Made by a program: the position numbers and the translations under genes. The notes below the pieces were generated by a model. It was not told the DNA's origin. It made no database searches and worked only from the letters and a program-made list of their open reading frames with translations. This document shows, in pieces, positions 8,194 to 16,799 of a stretch of DNA of 36,627 nt (position 1 is the first letter of the stretch; every line of letters starts with the position of its first letter). This stretch comes from Quinella sp. 2Q5. GTDB lineage: Bacteria; Bacillota; Negativicutes; Selenomonadales; Selenomonadaceae. The stretch spans positions 1-36,627 of the forward strand of contig JADEZQ010000015.1 of the NCBI GenBank assembly GCA_015206785.1. The letters run 5' to 3'.

Positions 8194-8754
8194 ATGAAAA
8201 AATTTTTGTCGATGCTTGCAATTTGTCTGATGCTGAGCGGCGCGGCTCATGCTCAAGTTCCCGAAGACGCCAACGAGATTCAGCTGGAGTATCTGTCGGG
8301 CAACTCGTTCAATCAACGCCACGTCAACAACTACAACGTTCACTACTTCGAAAAAGTCACCGACAACGGCGTCATAAGCTATTGGCGCGGGCTGACCTTC
8401 ACGCGCGCTGTCGGCTACACCAACCCCAAACGTGACGGCGGCGTTCACCACGACAGCCAAGGCGTCGGCTTCGGTCCGGCGTTCATGCTCCGTTGGGACA
8501 AAAAAGTTTCCGGCAAACTCCACGGCGGCGCGGACTTCACGGGCTCGTTCATGTTCTACAATAAAGCTCATCCTTACGACGGCCGTGCTTACGGTTTCCT
8601 GTGGAGGTTGGGACCGCGGCTGACGTGGCAGTTCACCGACAGCGATTCGATGAGCGTCGGCTATTCCATCAGCCACTTCTCCAACGGACTGCGCAAGCAC
8701 AATCCCGGCTACAACACTCTGGGCTTTTCCGTCGGCTACACGCACAGCTGGTGA
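8194..8754 (+). CDS. PagL-like lipid A 3-O-deacylase (acyloxyacyl hydrolase family)
   Basis: PagL is an outer-membrane beta-barrel that removes the 3-O acyl chain of lipid A. The 186-residue product has a Sec signal peptide (MKKFLSMLAICLMLSGAAHA). Amphipathic strands follow, ending in the family signature ISHFSNG with His161 and Ser163, and an aromatic C-terminus (GYTHSW) of the type seen in outer-membrane barrels. In the third catalytic position, where Pseudomonas PagL has Glu as I recall, the Asn at about 174 seems to stand; this may be a family variant. The ATG at 8194 has a GGAGG site eight bases upstream. The gene implies an LPS outer membrane. It converges on ftsY across repeat copy A. 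Confidence 0.78.
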   Translation: MKKFLSMLAICLMLSGAAHAQVPEDANEIQLEYLSGNSFNQRHVNNYNVHYFEKVTDNGVISYWRGLTFTRAVGYTNPKRDGGVHHDSQGVGFGPAFMLRWDKKVSGKLHGGADFTGSFMFYNKAHPYDGRAYGFLWRLGPRLTWQFTDSDSMSVGYSISHFSNGLRKHNPGYNTLGFSVGYTHSW

Positions 8755-8760
8755 CAACAC

Positions 8761-8937
8761 CCGCACCCGTCTCCTTAGCCGGCAACACGACCGCCCAAGG
8801 ATGGGCGGTCGCCGCCGTTGAACGCGTGATGCGTTCTCAGGCGGGCGGAGCGTCTTTTCTTTTGCTTACTTTTCTTTTGACGCAACAAAAGAAAAGTAAG
8901 AGCCATCCGTCTCGCGGATAAAGAGCCGACGCAGTCA
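8761..8937 (+). repeat. Multi-hairpin intergenic repeat, copy A
   Basis: This is copy A of a five-copy family. It starts ccgcacccgtctccttagcc and ends gacgcagtca. Inside are three hairpins: gaccgccc/gggcggtc around aaggat (8789-8810), gaacgc/gcgttc around gtgat (8820-8836), and a 15-bp stem cttacttttcttttg/caaaagaaaagtaag around acgcaa (8865-8900). It fills the gap between the converging pagL-like and ftsY genes. No protein is encoded. Confidence 0.85.
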
Positions 8938-8942
8938 ACGAG

Positions 8943-9854
8943 TCACAGCCCGAAGAGCGCGTCGGCAAATTCTTTCGCGTTGAAAGGTCGCAGGTCGTCG
9001 AGCCGTTCGCCAACGCCCACCCACTTGACGGGAATGTCGAGTTGCTCCTTTATGCCGATGATCATGCCGCCCTTGGCAGTGCCGTCCAACTTCGTGAGCA
9101 CGATGCCGGTGATATCCGCCGACTGCGAAAACAATTCCGCCTGCCTAAGAGCGTTCTGACCGGTCGTCGCGTCCAACACGAGCAAAACTTCATGCGGCGC
9201 GCCGTGAATTCCCTTGCCAAGGATGCGGTTGATTTTCTTGAGCTCTTCCATAAGGTTGAACTTGTTCTGCAGACGACCCGCCGTGTCCACAAGCAAGACG
9301 TCGATGTTCTGCGCGGCTGCCGAGCGTGCGGCGTCGAGTGCAACGCTTGAGGGGTTCGAGCCTTCGGAATGTTTGACGAAAGCCGAGTCGGTACGCTGAG
9401 CCCAAATCTCCAGCTGATCAATCGCTCCCGCGCGGAAGGTGTCGGCGGCCGCCATCATCACGGACTTTCCCTGCGCCCGATAATACGCGGCGAGCTTGCC
9501 GATTGTCGTGGTCTTGCCCGCGCCGTTGACGCCAATCATCAAAATCACATGCGGCGGCGTCACGCTCACGAGCGAACTTTCCTCTTCGGTCAGTATCTCG
9601 CGGATTTGGTTCGACAGAAAAATTTTCACGTCGGCGGGCGAATTTATTTCCGCACGACGCACGCCCTTTCGCAAACCGGCAATGAGCTTCTCCGTCGTCT
9701 GCAAGCCCACGTCGGAAGTTATCAAAGTCTCCTCAAGCTCGTCTATCAGCTCGTCGTCGATTTTGGCGGAGCCGTGGAGAATCTCGTCAATCTTGTCAAT
9801 GAATCGCTCGCGGGTCTTGGTCAATCCCGCTTTCAGTCTATCAAAGAATCCCAT
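8943..9854 (-). CDS. ftsY: Signal recognition particle receptor FtsY
   Basis: FtsY is the SRP receptor GTPase that docks ribosome-SRP complexes at the membrane for co-translational insertion. The 303-residue protein is the short form lacking the long acidic A domain. It has a helical N domain (about 1-95) and a G domain with GVNGAGKTTTIGKLA (P-loop), the DTFRAGAIDQL box, LLVDTAGRLQNKFNLMEEL, LTKLDGTAKGG and the closing GVGERLDDLRPF. A GAGGAGGT ribosome site precedes the ATG. A promoter is visible upstream, divergent from the fumarase operon. The stop lies just beyond the end of repeat copy A. Confidence 0.96.
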   Translation of the reverse strand: MGFFDRLKAGLTKTRERFIDKIDEILHGSAKIDDELIDELEETLITSDVGLQTTEKLIAGLRKGVRRAEINSPADVKIFLSNQIREILTEEESSLVSVTPPHVILMIGVNGAGKTTTIGKLAAYYRAQGKSVMMAAADTFRAGAIDQLEIWAQRTDSAFVKHSEGSNPSSVALDAARSAAAQNIDVLLVDTAGRLQNKFNLMEELKKINRILGKGIHGAPHEVLLVLDATTGQNALRQAELFSQSADITGIVLTKLDGTAKGGMIIGIKEQLDIPVKWVGVGERLDDLRPFNAKEFADALFGL

Positions 9855-9875
9855 GTTAAGACCTCCTCGGCGGCT

Positions 9876-9905
9876 ATTCTATCAGATTGGCAAGCTTGCC
9901 TGCAA
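9876..9905 (-). promoter_or_regulatory. Promoter of ftsY
   Basis: On the minus strand TTGCAG (9900-9905) and TAGAAT (9876-9881) are spaced 18 bases, with an extended -10 TG. They lie 22 bases upstream of the ftsY start. Confidence 0.5.
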
Positions 9906-10034
9906 CCACAAACTGATTGACGCGGCGGCGGGGATTTTTTATCCGACGTTGCAGGATTTTCAAACGGTGCGGCAAATAAGCAACGCATATCACGAAAAAT
10001 TTTTGACCGCAATTATATTTCAGGAGGGATTACT

Positions 10035-10877
10035 TTGAGAGAGCTGGACGTCAAACTCATCACCGAGAACGTCGCTGAGATGTGCAAGGAGGCGGCGTAT
10101 TATCTGCCCGACGATGTCTACCGTGCACTTAAGCGCGGACGTGAGACCGAACAGTCGCCCGTTGGGCAAATCGTCCTCGACCAGATCATCAAGAACGCCG
10201 AAATTGCACGCGCGGAAGACCGTCCCTATTGCCAAGATACGGGCATGACGATTGTCTTCCTTGAAGTCGGGCAGGACTTGCACATCGTCGGCGGGGATCT
10301 GGAAGAGGCAGTCAACGCGGGCATTGCCAAGGGCTACACCGAGGGCTACCTGCGCAAGTCCGTCGTCAGCGAGCCGCTGTTCAATCGCGTCAACACCAAA
10401 AACAACACGCCTGGCGTCATCTACACCAAAATCGTCCCCGGCGACAAGCTGAGCATCACCGTCGCGCCCAAAGGCTTCGGCTCCGAGAACAAGTCGGGCG
10501 TCGAAATGCTCGTTCCCGCTGACGGCGTGCGCGGCGTCAAACGTGCGGTGATGGAAATTATCTTGCACGCGAGCATGAATCCTTGCCCGCCGATGGTCGT
10601 GGGCGTCGGCATTGGCGGCACAATGGACAGGGCGGCTTTGCTGTCGAAGAAGGCTCTGACCCGTTCAATTGACGAGCGCAATCCTATGCCCGAATACGCC
10701 AAGCTTGAGCAAGAGCTTCTCGATATGATTAATTCGACGGGCATTGGTCCGCAGCTCGGCGGCACCACCTCGGCTTTGGCAGTGAACATCGAATGGGCAC
10801 CGACGCACATCGCAGGACTTCCCGTTGCAGTTACTATCTGTTGCCACGCAATGCGCCACGCTCATCGGGTGCTTTAA
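10035..10877 (+). CDS. Class I fumarate hydratase, alpha subunit (FumA/TtdA N-terminal type)
   Basis: This is the catalytic [4Fe-4S] subunit of the two-subunit, oxygen-sensitive fumarase, which interconverts malate and fumarate. The 280 residues match the family's length. Likely cluster cysteines are in PYCQDTGMT, MNPCPPMV and the C-terminal TICCHAMRHA. GIGGTMDRAALLSKKAL and GIGPQLGGTTSALAVNIE are also typical. The start is a TTG preceded by GGAGGG. The beta-subunit gene lies 206 bases downstream, with repeat copy B between them. L(+)-tartrate dehydratase alpha is the main alternative, but the sdh and pckA genes nearby support fumarase. Confidence 0.9.
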   Translation: MRELDVKLITENVAEMCKEAAYYLPDDVYRALKRGRETEQSPVGQIVLDQIIKNAEIARAEDRPYCQDTGMTIVFLEVGQDLHIVGGDLEEAVNAGIAKGYTEGYLRKSVVSEPLFNRVNTKNNTPGVIYTKIVPGDKLSITVAPKGFGSENKSGVEMLVPADGVRGVKRAVMEIILHASMNPCPPMVVGVGIGGTMDRAALLSKKALTRSIDERNPMPEYAKLEQELLDMINSTGIGPQLGGTTSALAVNIEWAPTHIAGLPVAVTICCHAMRHAHRVL

Positions 10878-10879
10878 GT

Positions 10880-11034
10880 TTTTTCGCCCGTGACACGGGC
10901 GGCGGTCTTACTTTTCTTTGCCGGTCCAAAGAAAAGTAAGCAAAAGAAAGGACCTTCCCCCGCCTGAGAACGCATCCGGCGTTCTACGGCGGCGACCGCG
11001 CGTCCATGCGCGGTCGTGTATTCGCTGCCCGCAA
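10880..11034 (-). repeat. Multi-hairpin intergenic repeat, copy B (reverse orientation)
   Basis: Read on the minus strand it has the family order: gaccgcgc/gcgcggtc (10994-11015), gaacgc/gcgttc (10968-10984) and a 14-bp pyrimidine/purine stem cttacttttctttg/caaagaaaagtaag (10907-10940). An extra gcccg/cgggc hairpin (10886-10900) lies at its far end, where the gacgcagtca end is not conserved. The first stem has base changes on both sides that keep pairing compared with copies A, C and D. It separates the two fumarase subunit genes. Confidence 0.8.
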
Positions 11035-11083
11035 CAGGTACGGTTGCACGTTGAAAATTTTTTCGCAAAGGAGAGATTGCTCA

Positions 11084-11656
11084 ATGGCAGAAAGCATTAG
11101 AATTACGACGCCGTTCACCGAGGAGATGTCGCGCAAGTTGAAGGCCGGCGACAGCGTCCTCATCACCGGCACGATTATCAGCGCACGCGACGCCGCGCAT
11201 AAAGTTATGACTGAGGCTCTGGCTCGCGGCGAAAAACTTCCCGTCGACTGGACGAACCAAATCGTTTATTATCTGGGTCCCACGCCCGCCAAACCGGGCG
11301 ACCCGATTGGCTCGTGCGGTCCGACCACGTCCGGCAGAATGGACGCTTACACGCCGACGATGTTGGATCAGGGCATAAAGGGCATGGTCGGCAAAGGCTC
11401 GCGCACTCCGGAAGTCGTCGAAGCCATGAAGAAGAACGGCGCAACTTATTTCGCAGCCGTGGGCGGAGCCGCCGCGCTTATCGCCAAGTCCGTCAAGAGC
11501 TACACCGTGCTGGCTTACCCCGAACTCGGTCCCGAAGCCGTCGCCGCGCTTGAGGTCGTCGACTTCCCCGCAATCGTCGTCATCGACTGCGAAGGCAACA
11601 ACTTCTACGAGATCGGGCAGAAGAACTATCGCCACTTCGACATCAATCAAATCTAG
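11084..11656 (+). CDS. Class I fumarate hydratase, beta subunit (FumA/TtdB C-terminal type)
   Basis: This is the small subunit of the two-component fumarase, 190 residues, as usual for the family. Characteristic blocks are LKAGDSVLITGTIISARDAAHK, YYLGPTPAKPGDPIGSCGPTTSGRMD, MVGKGSR, the GATYFAAVGGAAALIAKSVK stretch and PAIVVIDCEGNNFYE. The ATG at 11084 has an AAAGGAGAG site eight bases upstream; an in-frame extension to 11006 would be encoded by the repeat and is rejected. A perfect 10-bp hairpin follows the stop before sdhC. With the alpha subunit and sdhCAB it forms the malate-to-succinate segment. Confidence 0.9.
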   Translation: MAESIRITTPFTEEMSRKLKAGDSVLITGTIISARDAAHKVMTEALARGEKLPVDWTNQIVYYLGPTPAKPGDPIGSCGPTTSGRMDAYTPTMLDQGIKGMVGKGSRTPEVVEAMKKNGATYFAAVGGAAALIAKSVKSYTVLAYPELGPEAVAALEVVDFPAIVVIDCEGNNFYEIGQKNYRHFDINQI

Positions 11657-11662
11657 GGTAAA

Positions 11663-11698
11663 CAGAAGGCTCGCGTACAATATCCGTTGAGCCTTCTG
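11663..11698 (+). promoter_or_regulatory. Hairpin between the fumarase and sdhC genes
   Basis: cagaaggctc (11663-11672) and gagccttctg (11689-11698) form a perfect 10-bp inverted repeat with a 16-base loop. No T-run follows, so it is not an obvious terminator. It may be an mRNA processing or stability element, or an operator. Confidence 0.55.
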
Positions 11699-11723
11699 CG
11701 CCCCTCAAACCAAGGAGGCCACA

Positions 11724-12347
11724 ATGTTTCACACAACCTTTTATCTGCGGCGACTGCATTCTATCTGCGGCTTGCTCGTCTTGGGTATGGTGCTGTTCGA
11801 ACACATCTTCACCAACTCAATGGCGATCTTCGGTCCGGAAGGATTGAACACCGCGCTCGAAATGATGGAGCTCATCCCCAAGCCGATATTCTACGGGCTC
11901 GAAATCGGCGGCATCGCTGTCCCGTTGCTCTTCCATGGCATTTATGGTATCTACATCGCCCTTCAGGCAAAGAACAACCCCGGCAATTACGGCTACGTGC
12001 GCAATATCAACTTCGCCATCCAGCGTTGGACGGCGTGGTTCCTCGTCGTCTTCCTCGTCTGGCACGTGGGCTATCTGCGTTGCTACGTCAAAGGCGTGAC
12101 CGGCACCCCGATATCGTTTGAGCTACTGCAGAATTTCTTCCAAAACCCGATTGTCGTCATCCTCTATATCCTCGGCATGTGGGCGGCAATCTTCCACTTC
12201 TGCAACGGCATCACGACCTTCTGCATGACGTGGGGCATCACCAAGGGTCCGCGCGCGCAGAAAGCCGTCGGTTGCATCAGCATGATGCTCTGCGCGGCAC
12301 TTTGCGCCGTCACGGTCATCTTCATGGCGAGCTACTTCATGTACTGA
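11724..12347 (+). CDS. sdhC: Succinate dehydrogenase/fumarate reductase cytochrome b558 subunit
   Basis: This is the dihaem membrane anchor that links quinone to the flavoprotein/iron-sulphur pair. The 207-residue protein has five transmembrane helices. Histidines at positions 27, 71, 114 and 158 lie in successive helices, nearly the spacing of the haem ligands of Bacillus SdhC (28, 70, 113 and 155 from memory). This is the single-subunit cytochrome b558 type, common in Firmicutes and in menaquinone users. AAGGAGG precedes the ATG. sdhA follows 15 bases after the stop, so sdhCAB is one operon. Confidence 0.92.
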   Translation: MFHTTFYLRRLHSICGLLVLGMVLFEHIFTNSMAIFGPEGLNTALEMMELIPKPIFYGLEIGGIAVPLLFHGIYGIYIALQAKNNPGNYGYVRNINFAIQRWTAWFLVVFLVWHVGYLRCYVKGVTGTPISFELLQNFFQNPIVVILYILGMWAAIFHFCNGITTFCMTWGITKGPRAQKAVGCISMMLCAALCAVTVIFMASYFMY

Positions 12348-12362
12348 TTAGGAGATTCGGTT

Positions 12363-14192
12363 ATGGCGAAAGATATGACTAAGAAAAAAATCGCAATCGT
12401 CGGCGGCGGCATAAGCGGTCTGCTCGCCACGATTAAGGTTTGCGAACTCGGCGGCGAAGTTGACCTGTTCAGCTATTGCCCCGTCAAACGTTCGCATTCC
12501 CTTTGCGCTCAGGGCGGTATAAACGCCTGCATGGACACCAAAGGCGAACACGACAGCATTTACGAACACTTCGACGACACGGTCTACGGCGGCGACTTCC
12601 TCGCTGACCAAATCGCCGTCAAGGGCATGGTCGAAGCCGCACCCAAGCTCATCAAGATGTTCGACCGCATGGGCGTCCCCTTCACCCGCACACCCGAAGG
12701 CGTCCTCGACCTTCGCAACTTCGGCGGGCAAAAGAATAAGCGCACGTGCTTTGCCGGCTCAACAACCGGTCAGCAGATTCTCTACGCGCTTGACGAACAG
12801 GTTCGTCGTTGGGAAGTCAAAGGCTCGGTCACCAAGTACGAGTTCTGGGAATTCATCCGCATCATCAAGAACAAGGAAGGCATCTGCCGCGGACTCGTGG
12901 CGCAGAACATGAACACGATGGAGATTCGCGCCTTCCGTGCCGATACCGTCATCCTCGCTACCGGCGGTCCCGGTCAAGTCTTCGGGCGGTGCACGGCGTC
13001 GACAATCTGCAACGGCTCGGCAGTCAGCGCGGTTTATCAGCAGGGCGCGGAAATTGCCAACCCCGAATTCATTCAGATTCACCCGACGGCAATCCCAGGC
13101 TCCGACAAGAATCGTCTGATGTCGGAGGCATGCCGCGGCGAAGGCGGACGCGTCTGGGTCTGGCGCAATAATCCTCAGACGGGCGAACGTGAACGTTGGT
13201 ATTTCCTCGAAGACATGTATCCCGCTTACGGCAACCTTGTCCCCCGCGACGTGGCAAGCCGCGCCATCTACAAAGTCTGCGAACACATGGGGCTGGGCAT
13301 CAACGGCGAACACCGCGTCTACCTCGACCTGTCGCACATCGACGGCAACTATCTGCTGCGCAAGCTCGGCGGCATTTTGGAAATGTACAGCGAATTCGTC
13401 GGCAAAGACCCGCGCGAAGTCCCGATGGAAATTTTCCCCAGCGTCCACTACTCAATGGGCGGCATTTGGGTTGACAGACTGCACAACACCAATATCCCCG
13501 GCTTGATGGCGTCCGGCGAATGCGATTACCAATACCACGGCGCAAATCGTCTCGGCGCAAACTCCCTGCTCAGCGCGGCATATTCGGGCACAGTCAGCGG
13601 CCCCGAAGCAATGAAGTGGGCTAAGACCGGCAACAAAGGCTCCGAACTCACCAACGAGGAATTGGAAGCGGCGCGTCGCGAAGTCCAGAACGAGTACGAA
13701 AAGATTCTGCAGATGAACGGCTCCGAGAACGCGCACAAACTTCATCACGAGATGGGCGACCTGATGTACAAATACGTCGCCATTGAACGCGACAACAACG
13801 GTTTGGACACTTGCCTCGTCGAGCTGAAAAAAATCCTCAAGCGTTGGGACGACATCGGCATCACCGACCGCGGCAACGTTGCCAACCAGGAAGCAATGTT
13901 CGTTCGCCAGCTGCGCAACATGATTCTTTACGCAATGGCTATCACCAAGGGTGCCCGCATGCGCGATGAATCTCGCGGTGCTCACGCCAAAATCGTCCTC
14001 GAAAACGGCAAGCAGAAACACGACGAAGACGGCGAACTCGTCTTCATGGGGCGCGACGACAAAAACTTCATGCGCGTGACAATCGTCAACTACGACACCA
14101 AGACCGAAGAGCCCATCGTCACCTACCGCGAGTTCGATCATTCGCTGATTAAGCCGCGCGCCCGCAACTACGCCGTCGCCAAGAAAGAGTAA
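12363..14192 (+). CDS. sdhA: Succinate dehydrogenase/fumarate reductase flavoprotein subunit
   Basis: This is the catalytic FAD subunit interconverting succinate and fumarate at the inner face of the membrane. The 609 residues include the dinucleotide fold IAIVGGGISGL, the covalent FAD site RSHSLCAQGGINA (His45), HPTAIPG, SEACRGEGGRVW, and HYSMGGIWVD. FAD-binding GANRLGANSLLSAAY and a C-terminal helical domain with RDESRGAH complete it. The b558-linked type can work in either direction. In an anaerobe with nearby fumarase and PEP carboxykinase, fumarate reduction is the likelier flux, but that is inference. A second in-frame ATG four codons in is also possible. Confidence 0.95.
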   Translation: MAKDMTKKKIAIVGGGISGLLATIKVCELGGEVDLFSYCPVKRSHSLCAQGGINACMDTKGEHDSIYEHFDDTVYGGDFLADQIAVKGMVEAAPKLIKMFDRMGVPFTRTPEGVLDLRNFGGQKNKRTCFAGSTTGQQILYALDEQVRRWEVKGSVTKYEFWEFIRIIKNKEGICRGLVAQNMNTMEIRAFRADTVILATGGPGQVFGRCTASTICNGSAVSAVYQQGAEIANPEFIQIHPTAIPGSDKNRLMSEACRGEGGRVWVWRNNPQTGERERWYFLEDMYPAYGNLVPRDVASRAIYKVCEHMGLGINGEHRVYLDLSHIDGNYLLRKLGGILEMYSEFVGKDPREVPMEIFPSVHYSMGGIWVDRLHNTNIPGLMASGECDYQYHGANRLGANSLLSAAYSGTVSGPEAMKWAKTGNKGSELTNEELEAARREVQNEYEKILQMNGSENAHKLHHEMGDLMYKYVAIERDNNGLDTCLVELKKILKRWDDIGITDRGNVANQEAMFVRQLRNMILYAMAITKGARMRDESRGAHAKIVLENGKQKHDEDGELVFMGRDDKNFMRVTIVNYDTKTEEPIVTYREFDHSLIKPRARNYAVAKKE

Positions 14193-14205
14193 AGGAGCGT
14201 TTCCT

Positions 14206-14952
14206 ATGGCTGATAAAGTCAGATTCATTATCGAGCGACAGGACGGCCCCAACGACAAGCCCTACACGCAGGAATTCGACGTGGATTATCGCCCAGGCTT
14301 GAACGTCGTCGCCTCGCTCATGGAGATACAGAAAAACCCCGTCACCGTCGACGGCAAAAAAGTTCCGCCCGTCGTTTGGGAATGCAACTGTCTGGAAAAA
14401 GTTTGCGGCGCGTGCATGATGGTCATCAACGGTCGCGCTCAGCAGGCGTGTTGCGCATTGATTGACAACCTCAAGCAGCCGATCAAACTTCAGCCCGCGC
14501 GGACGTTCCCCGTTATCCGTGACCTGCTCATCGATCGTTCGCGCATGTTCGAGGCTCTCAAGCGCATTCAGGGTTGGGTTGAACTTGACGGCTCGTGGGA
14601 AGTCAAAGACGCGCCGATTCAGAACCCTTACACCGCCGCGACTGCCTACGAAATTTCGCACTGCATGACCTGCGGCTGTTGTCTGGAAGCTTGCCCGAAC
14701 GTCGGTCCGCAATCGGATTTCATCGGACCCGCGCCGACCGTTCAAGCTTATCTGTTCAACCTGCACCCGCTCGGAAAATTCGACGCGCCCAAACGTCTCA
14801 ATGCCCTCATGGAGAAGGGCGGCATCACCAGCTGCGGCAACAGCCAAAACTGCGTCGAAGTCTGCCCGAAATCAATTAAGCTCACCACGTATCTGGCGCA
14901 ACTCAACCGCGACGTCAACATTCAGGCGTTGCGCAACATCTTCGACAACTGA
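14206..14952 (+). CDS. sdhB: Succinate dehydrogenase/fumarate reductase iron-sulphur subunit
   Basis: This subunit carries electrons between FAD and quinone through three clusters. The 248 residues show the [2Fe-2S] ligand set [24 protein letters not shown] near residues 64-86. The two ferredoxin-type motifs follow: [12 protein letters not shown] and [13 protein letters not shown]. These supply the ligands of the [4Fe-4S] and [3Fe-4S] centres. It follows sdhA by 13 bases with an AAAGGAG site. A strong terminator 22 bases after the stop ends the operon. Confidence 0.95.
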   Translation: MADKVRFIIERQDGPNDKPYTQEFDVDYRPGLNVVASLMEIQKNPVTVDGKKVPPVVWECNCLEKVCGACMMVINGRAQQACCALIDNLKQPIKLQPARTFPVIRDLLIDRSRMFEALKRIQGWVELDGSWEVKDAPIQNPYTAATAYEISHCMTCGCCLEACPNVGPQSDFIGPAPTVQAYLFNLHPLGKFDAPKRLNALMEKGGITSCGNSQNCVEVCPKSIKLTTYLAQLNRDVNIQALRNIFDN

Positions 14953-14974
14953 ACACCGTCCGACAAAATCATCG

Positions 14975-15009
14975 GGACGCCGTTCAATTCGCGGCGTCCG
15001 ATTTTTTTT
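14975..15009 (+). terminator. Rho-independent terminator after sdhB
   Basis: ggacgccg (14975-14982) pairs perfectly with cggcgtcc (14992-14999), followed by eight T (15002-15009). Confidence 0.92.
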
Positions 15010-15032
15010 GCCGACGCAGAGCCGCGCAATCG

Positions 15033-15061
15033 TTGACAATCAATTTTCTATGGGGTATTAT
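15033..15061 (+). promoter_or_regulatory. Sigma-70 promoter of pckA
   Basis: A perfect TTGACA (15033-15038) and TATTAT (15056-15061, one mismatch) are spaced exactly 17 bases, 41 bases before the pckA ATG. It is the strongest promoter in the window, fitting a highly expressed central enzyme. Confidence 0.88.
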
Positions 15062-15101
15062 CGCCGCAGTGATTAACACAGAGTTTATGGAGGTATATAT
15101 T

Positions 15102-16718
15102 ATGCCAATGATGGATCTCACCAAGTACGGCATCACCGGCACCACCGAAGTGATTTACAACCCGACTTACGAAGTGCTCTTCAACGAGGAGACCAAGCCG
15201 GGGCTTACGGGCTACGACGTCGCGCAGGAAACGGAACTCGGCGCACTCAACGTTATGACCGGCATCTACACCGGCCGCAGCCCCAAGGACAAGTTCATCG
15301 TCTATGACGACACGACCAAGGAAGGCGCACCGGGCGAAATTTGGTGGACGACGCCCGAATATCCCAACGACAACAAGAAATGCTCCGTCGAAAGCTGGAA
15401 GGTTCTTAAGCAGCTGGCGATTGAAGAACTCAGCAACAAACGCCTCTTCGTCGTCGACGGCTTCTGCGGCACGCACCACGATACCCGCATGAAGATCCGC
15501 TTCATTCTGGAAGTTGCGTGGCAGGCTCACTTCGTCACCAACATGTTCATCCGCCCGAAGAATCAAGCCGAATTCGACCAGGAGCCCGACTTCGTCGTCT
15601 TCAACGCGTCCAAAGCCAAAGTCACCAACTTCAAGGAGCTCGGTCTCAATTCCGAAACGGCGACCGTCTTCAACCTCACGACTAAGGAACAGGTCATCCT
15701 CAACACGTGGTACGGCGGCGAAATGAAGAAGGGTCTCTTCAGCATGATGAACTACTTCCTGCCGCTCAAAGGTATCGCCGCGATGCACTGCTCCGCCAAC
15801 ACCGACATGAACGGCGAGAACACTGCGATCTTCTTCGGGCTCAGCGGCACGGGCAAGACCACGCTCAGCACCGACCCGAAACGCTTGCTCATCGGCGACG
15901 ACGAACACGGCTGGGACGACACCGGCGTCTTCAACTTCGAGGGCGGTTGCTATGCCAAAGTCATCAACCTTGACCCCGTTGCCGAACCCGACATCTACGG
16001 CGCAATCCGCCGCGACGCCCTGCTTGAGAACGTCACCGTCGACAAGAACGGCAAGATTGACTTTGCCGATAAATCCGTCACCGAAAACACGCGCGTCAGC
16101 TACCCGATCTACCACATCAAAAACATCGTCCGCCCCGACAGCCACGGTCCCGCCGCGCAGTCAGTCATCTTCCTCAGCGCGGACGCCTTCGGTGTATTGC
16201 CGCCCGTTTCGATTTTGACGAGCGAGCAGTGCAAATATTACTTCCTCAGCGGCTTCACGGCTAAGCTTGCCGGCACCGAACGCGGCATCACCGAGCCGAC
16301 CCCGACCTTCAGCGCGTGCTTCGGTCAGGCGTTCCTTGAACTGCACCCGACCAAATACGCCGAAGAACTCGTCAAACGCATGGAGAAGAGCGGCGCGAAG
16401 GCTTATCTCGTCAACACCGGCTGGAACGGCACCGGCAAACGCATCTCCATCAAAGATACCCGCGGCATCATCGACGCTATCCTCGGCGGCGCAATCAAGA
16501 ACGCCCCGACCAAGAAGATCGCCATCTTCGACCTGGAAGTTCCCACCGAACTTGAAGGCGTCGCAACCAACATCCTTGACCCGCGCAACACCTACGCCGA
16601 CCCGACCGAATGGGATCGCCGCGCACAGGATTTGGCAGCGCGCTTCATCAAGAACTTCAAGAAGTACGAATACAACGCCGCGGGCAAAGCTCTCGTCTCC
16701 GCAGGGCCGCACCTCTAA
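15102..16718 (+). CDS. pckA: ATP-dependent phosphoenolpyruvate carboxykinase
   Basis: PckA interconverts oxaloacetate + ATP and PEP + CO2 + ADP. In succinate-forming anaerobes it runs in the carboxylating direction. The 538 residues match the ATP-dependent bacterial type in length. It has [13 protein letters not shown] near the N-terminus, the P-loop [11 protein letters not shown] at about residue 247, the kinase-2/metal region GDDEHGWDD followed by [10 protein letters not shown], and [13 protein letters not shown] towards the C-terminus. The ATG at 15102 follows GGAGGT; an in-frame TTG at 15033 is rejected because it lies in the promoter. Its own promoter and terminator suggest a single-gene transcript. 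Confidence 0.97.
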   Translation: MPMMDLTKYGITGTTEVIYNPTYEVLFNEETKPGLTGYDVAQETELGALNVMTGIYTGRSPKDKFIVYDDTTKEGAPGEIWWTTPEYPNDNKKCSVESWKVLKQLAIEELSNKRLFVVDGFCGTHHDTRMKIRFILEVAWQAHFVTNMFIRPKNQAEFDQEPDFVVFNASKAKVTNFKELGLNSETATVFNLTTKEQVILNTWYGGEMKKGLFSMMNYFLPLKGIAAMHCSANTDMNGENTAIFFGLSGTGKTTLSTDPKRLLIGDDEHGWDDTGVFNFEGGCYAKVINLDPVAEPDIYGAIRRDALLENVTVDKNGKIDFADKSVTENTRVSYPIYHIKNIVRPDSHGPAAQSVIFLSADAFGVLPPVSILTSEQCKYYFLSGFTAKLAGTERGITEPTPTFSACFGQAFLELHPTKYAEELVKRMEKSGAKAYLVNTGWNGTGKRISIKDTRGIIDAILGGAIKNAPTKKIAIFDLEVPTELEGVATNILDPRNTYADPTEWDRRAQDLAARFIKNFKKYEYNAAGKALVSAGPHL

Positions 16719-16747
16719 GAAATTTCCAGCAATATTGACCGAAAATC

Positions 16748-16786
16748 AAACGACCTCGCTCGTATCGACGGGCGGGGTTGTTTTTT
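16748..16786 (+). terminator. Rho-independent terminator after pckA, abutting the larC ribosome site
   Basis: Bases 16748-16762 pair with 16769-16783 (15 pairs including G-U) around the loop tatcga, ending in six T (16781-16786). The larC GGAGGG site begins at the very next base. Confidence 0.85.
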
Positions 16787-16799
16787 GGAGGGAATCGAC

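Noticed and set aside
8865-8900. Classical rho-independent terminator in repeat copy A
   Set aside because: The stem is long and perfect but A/T-rich and is followed by agcc, not a T-run; termination remains possible but is not the usual type.
11006-11083. N-terminal extension of the fumarase beta subunit
   Set aside because: It is translated from repeat copy B, and an ATG with a good ribosome site lies at 11084.
13452-14258. Minus-strand open frame opposite sdhA
   Set aside because: It is a shadow of sdhA with low-complexity Val/Ala/Phe/Asp composition and no recognisable domain.
15033-15101. N-terminal extension of pckA from a TTG
   Set aside because: The TTG is part of the -35 TTGACA box; the ATG at 15102 has a strong ribosome site and normal length.
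15048-16145. 365-codon minus-strand frame opposite pckA
   Set aside because: It is a shadow frame across a highly conserved gene; it covers the pckA promoter and has no domain.
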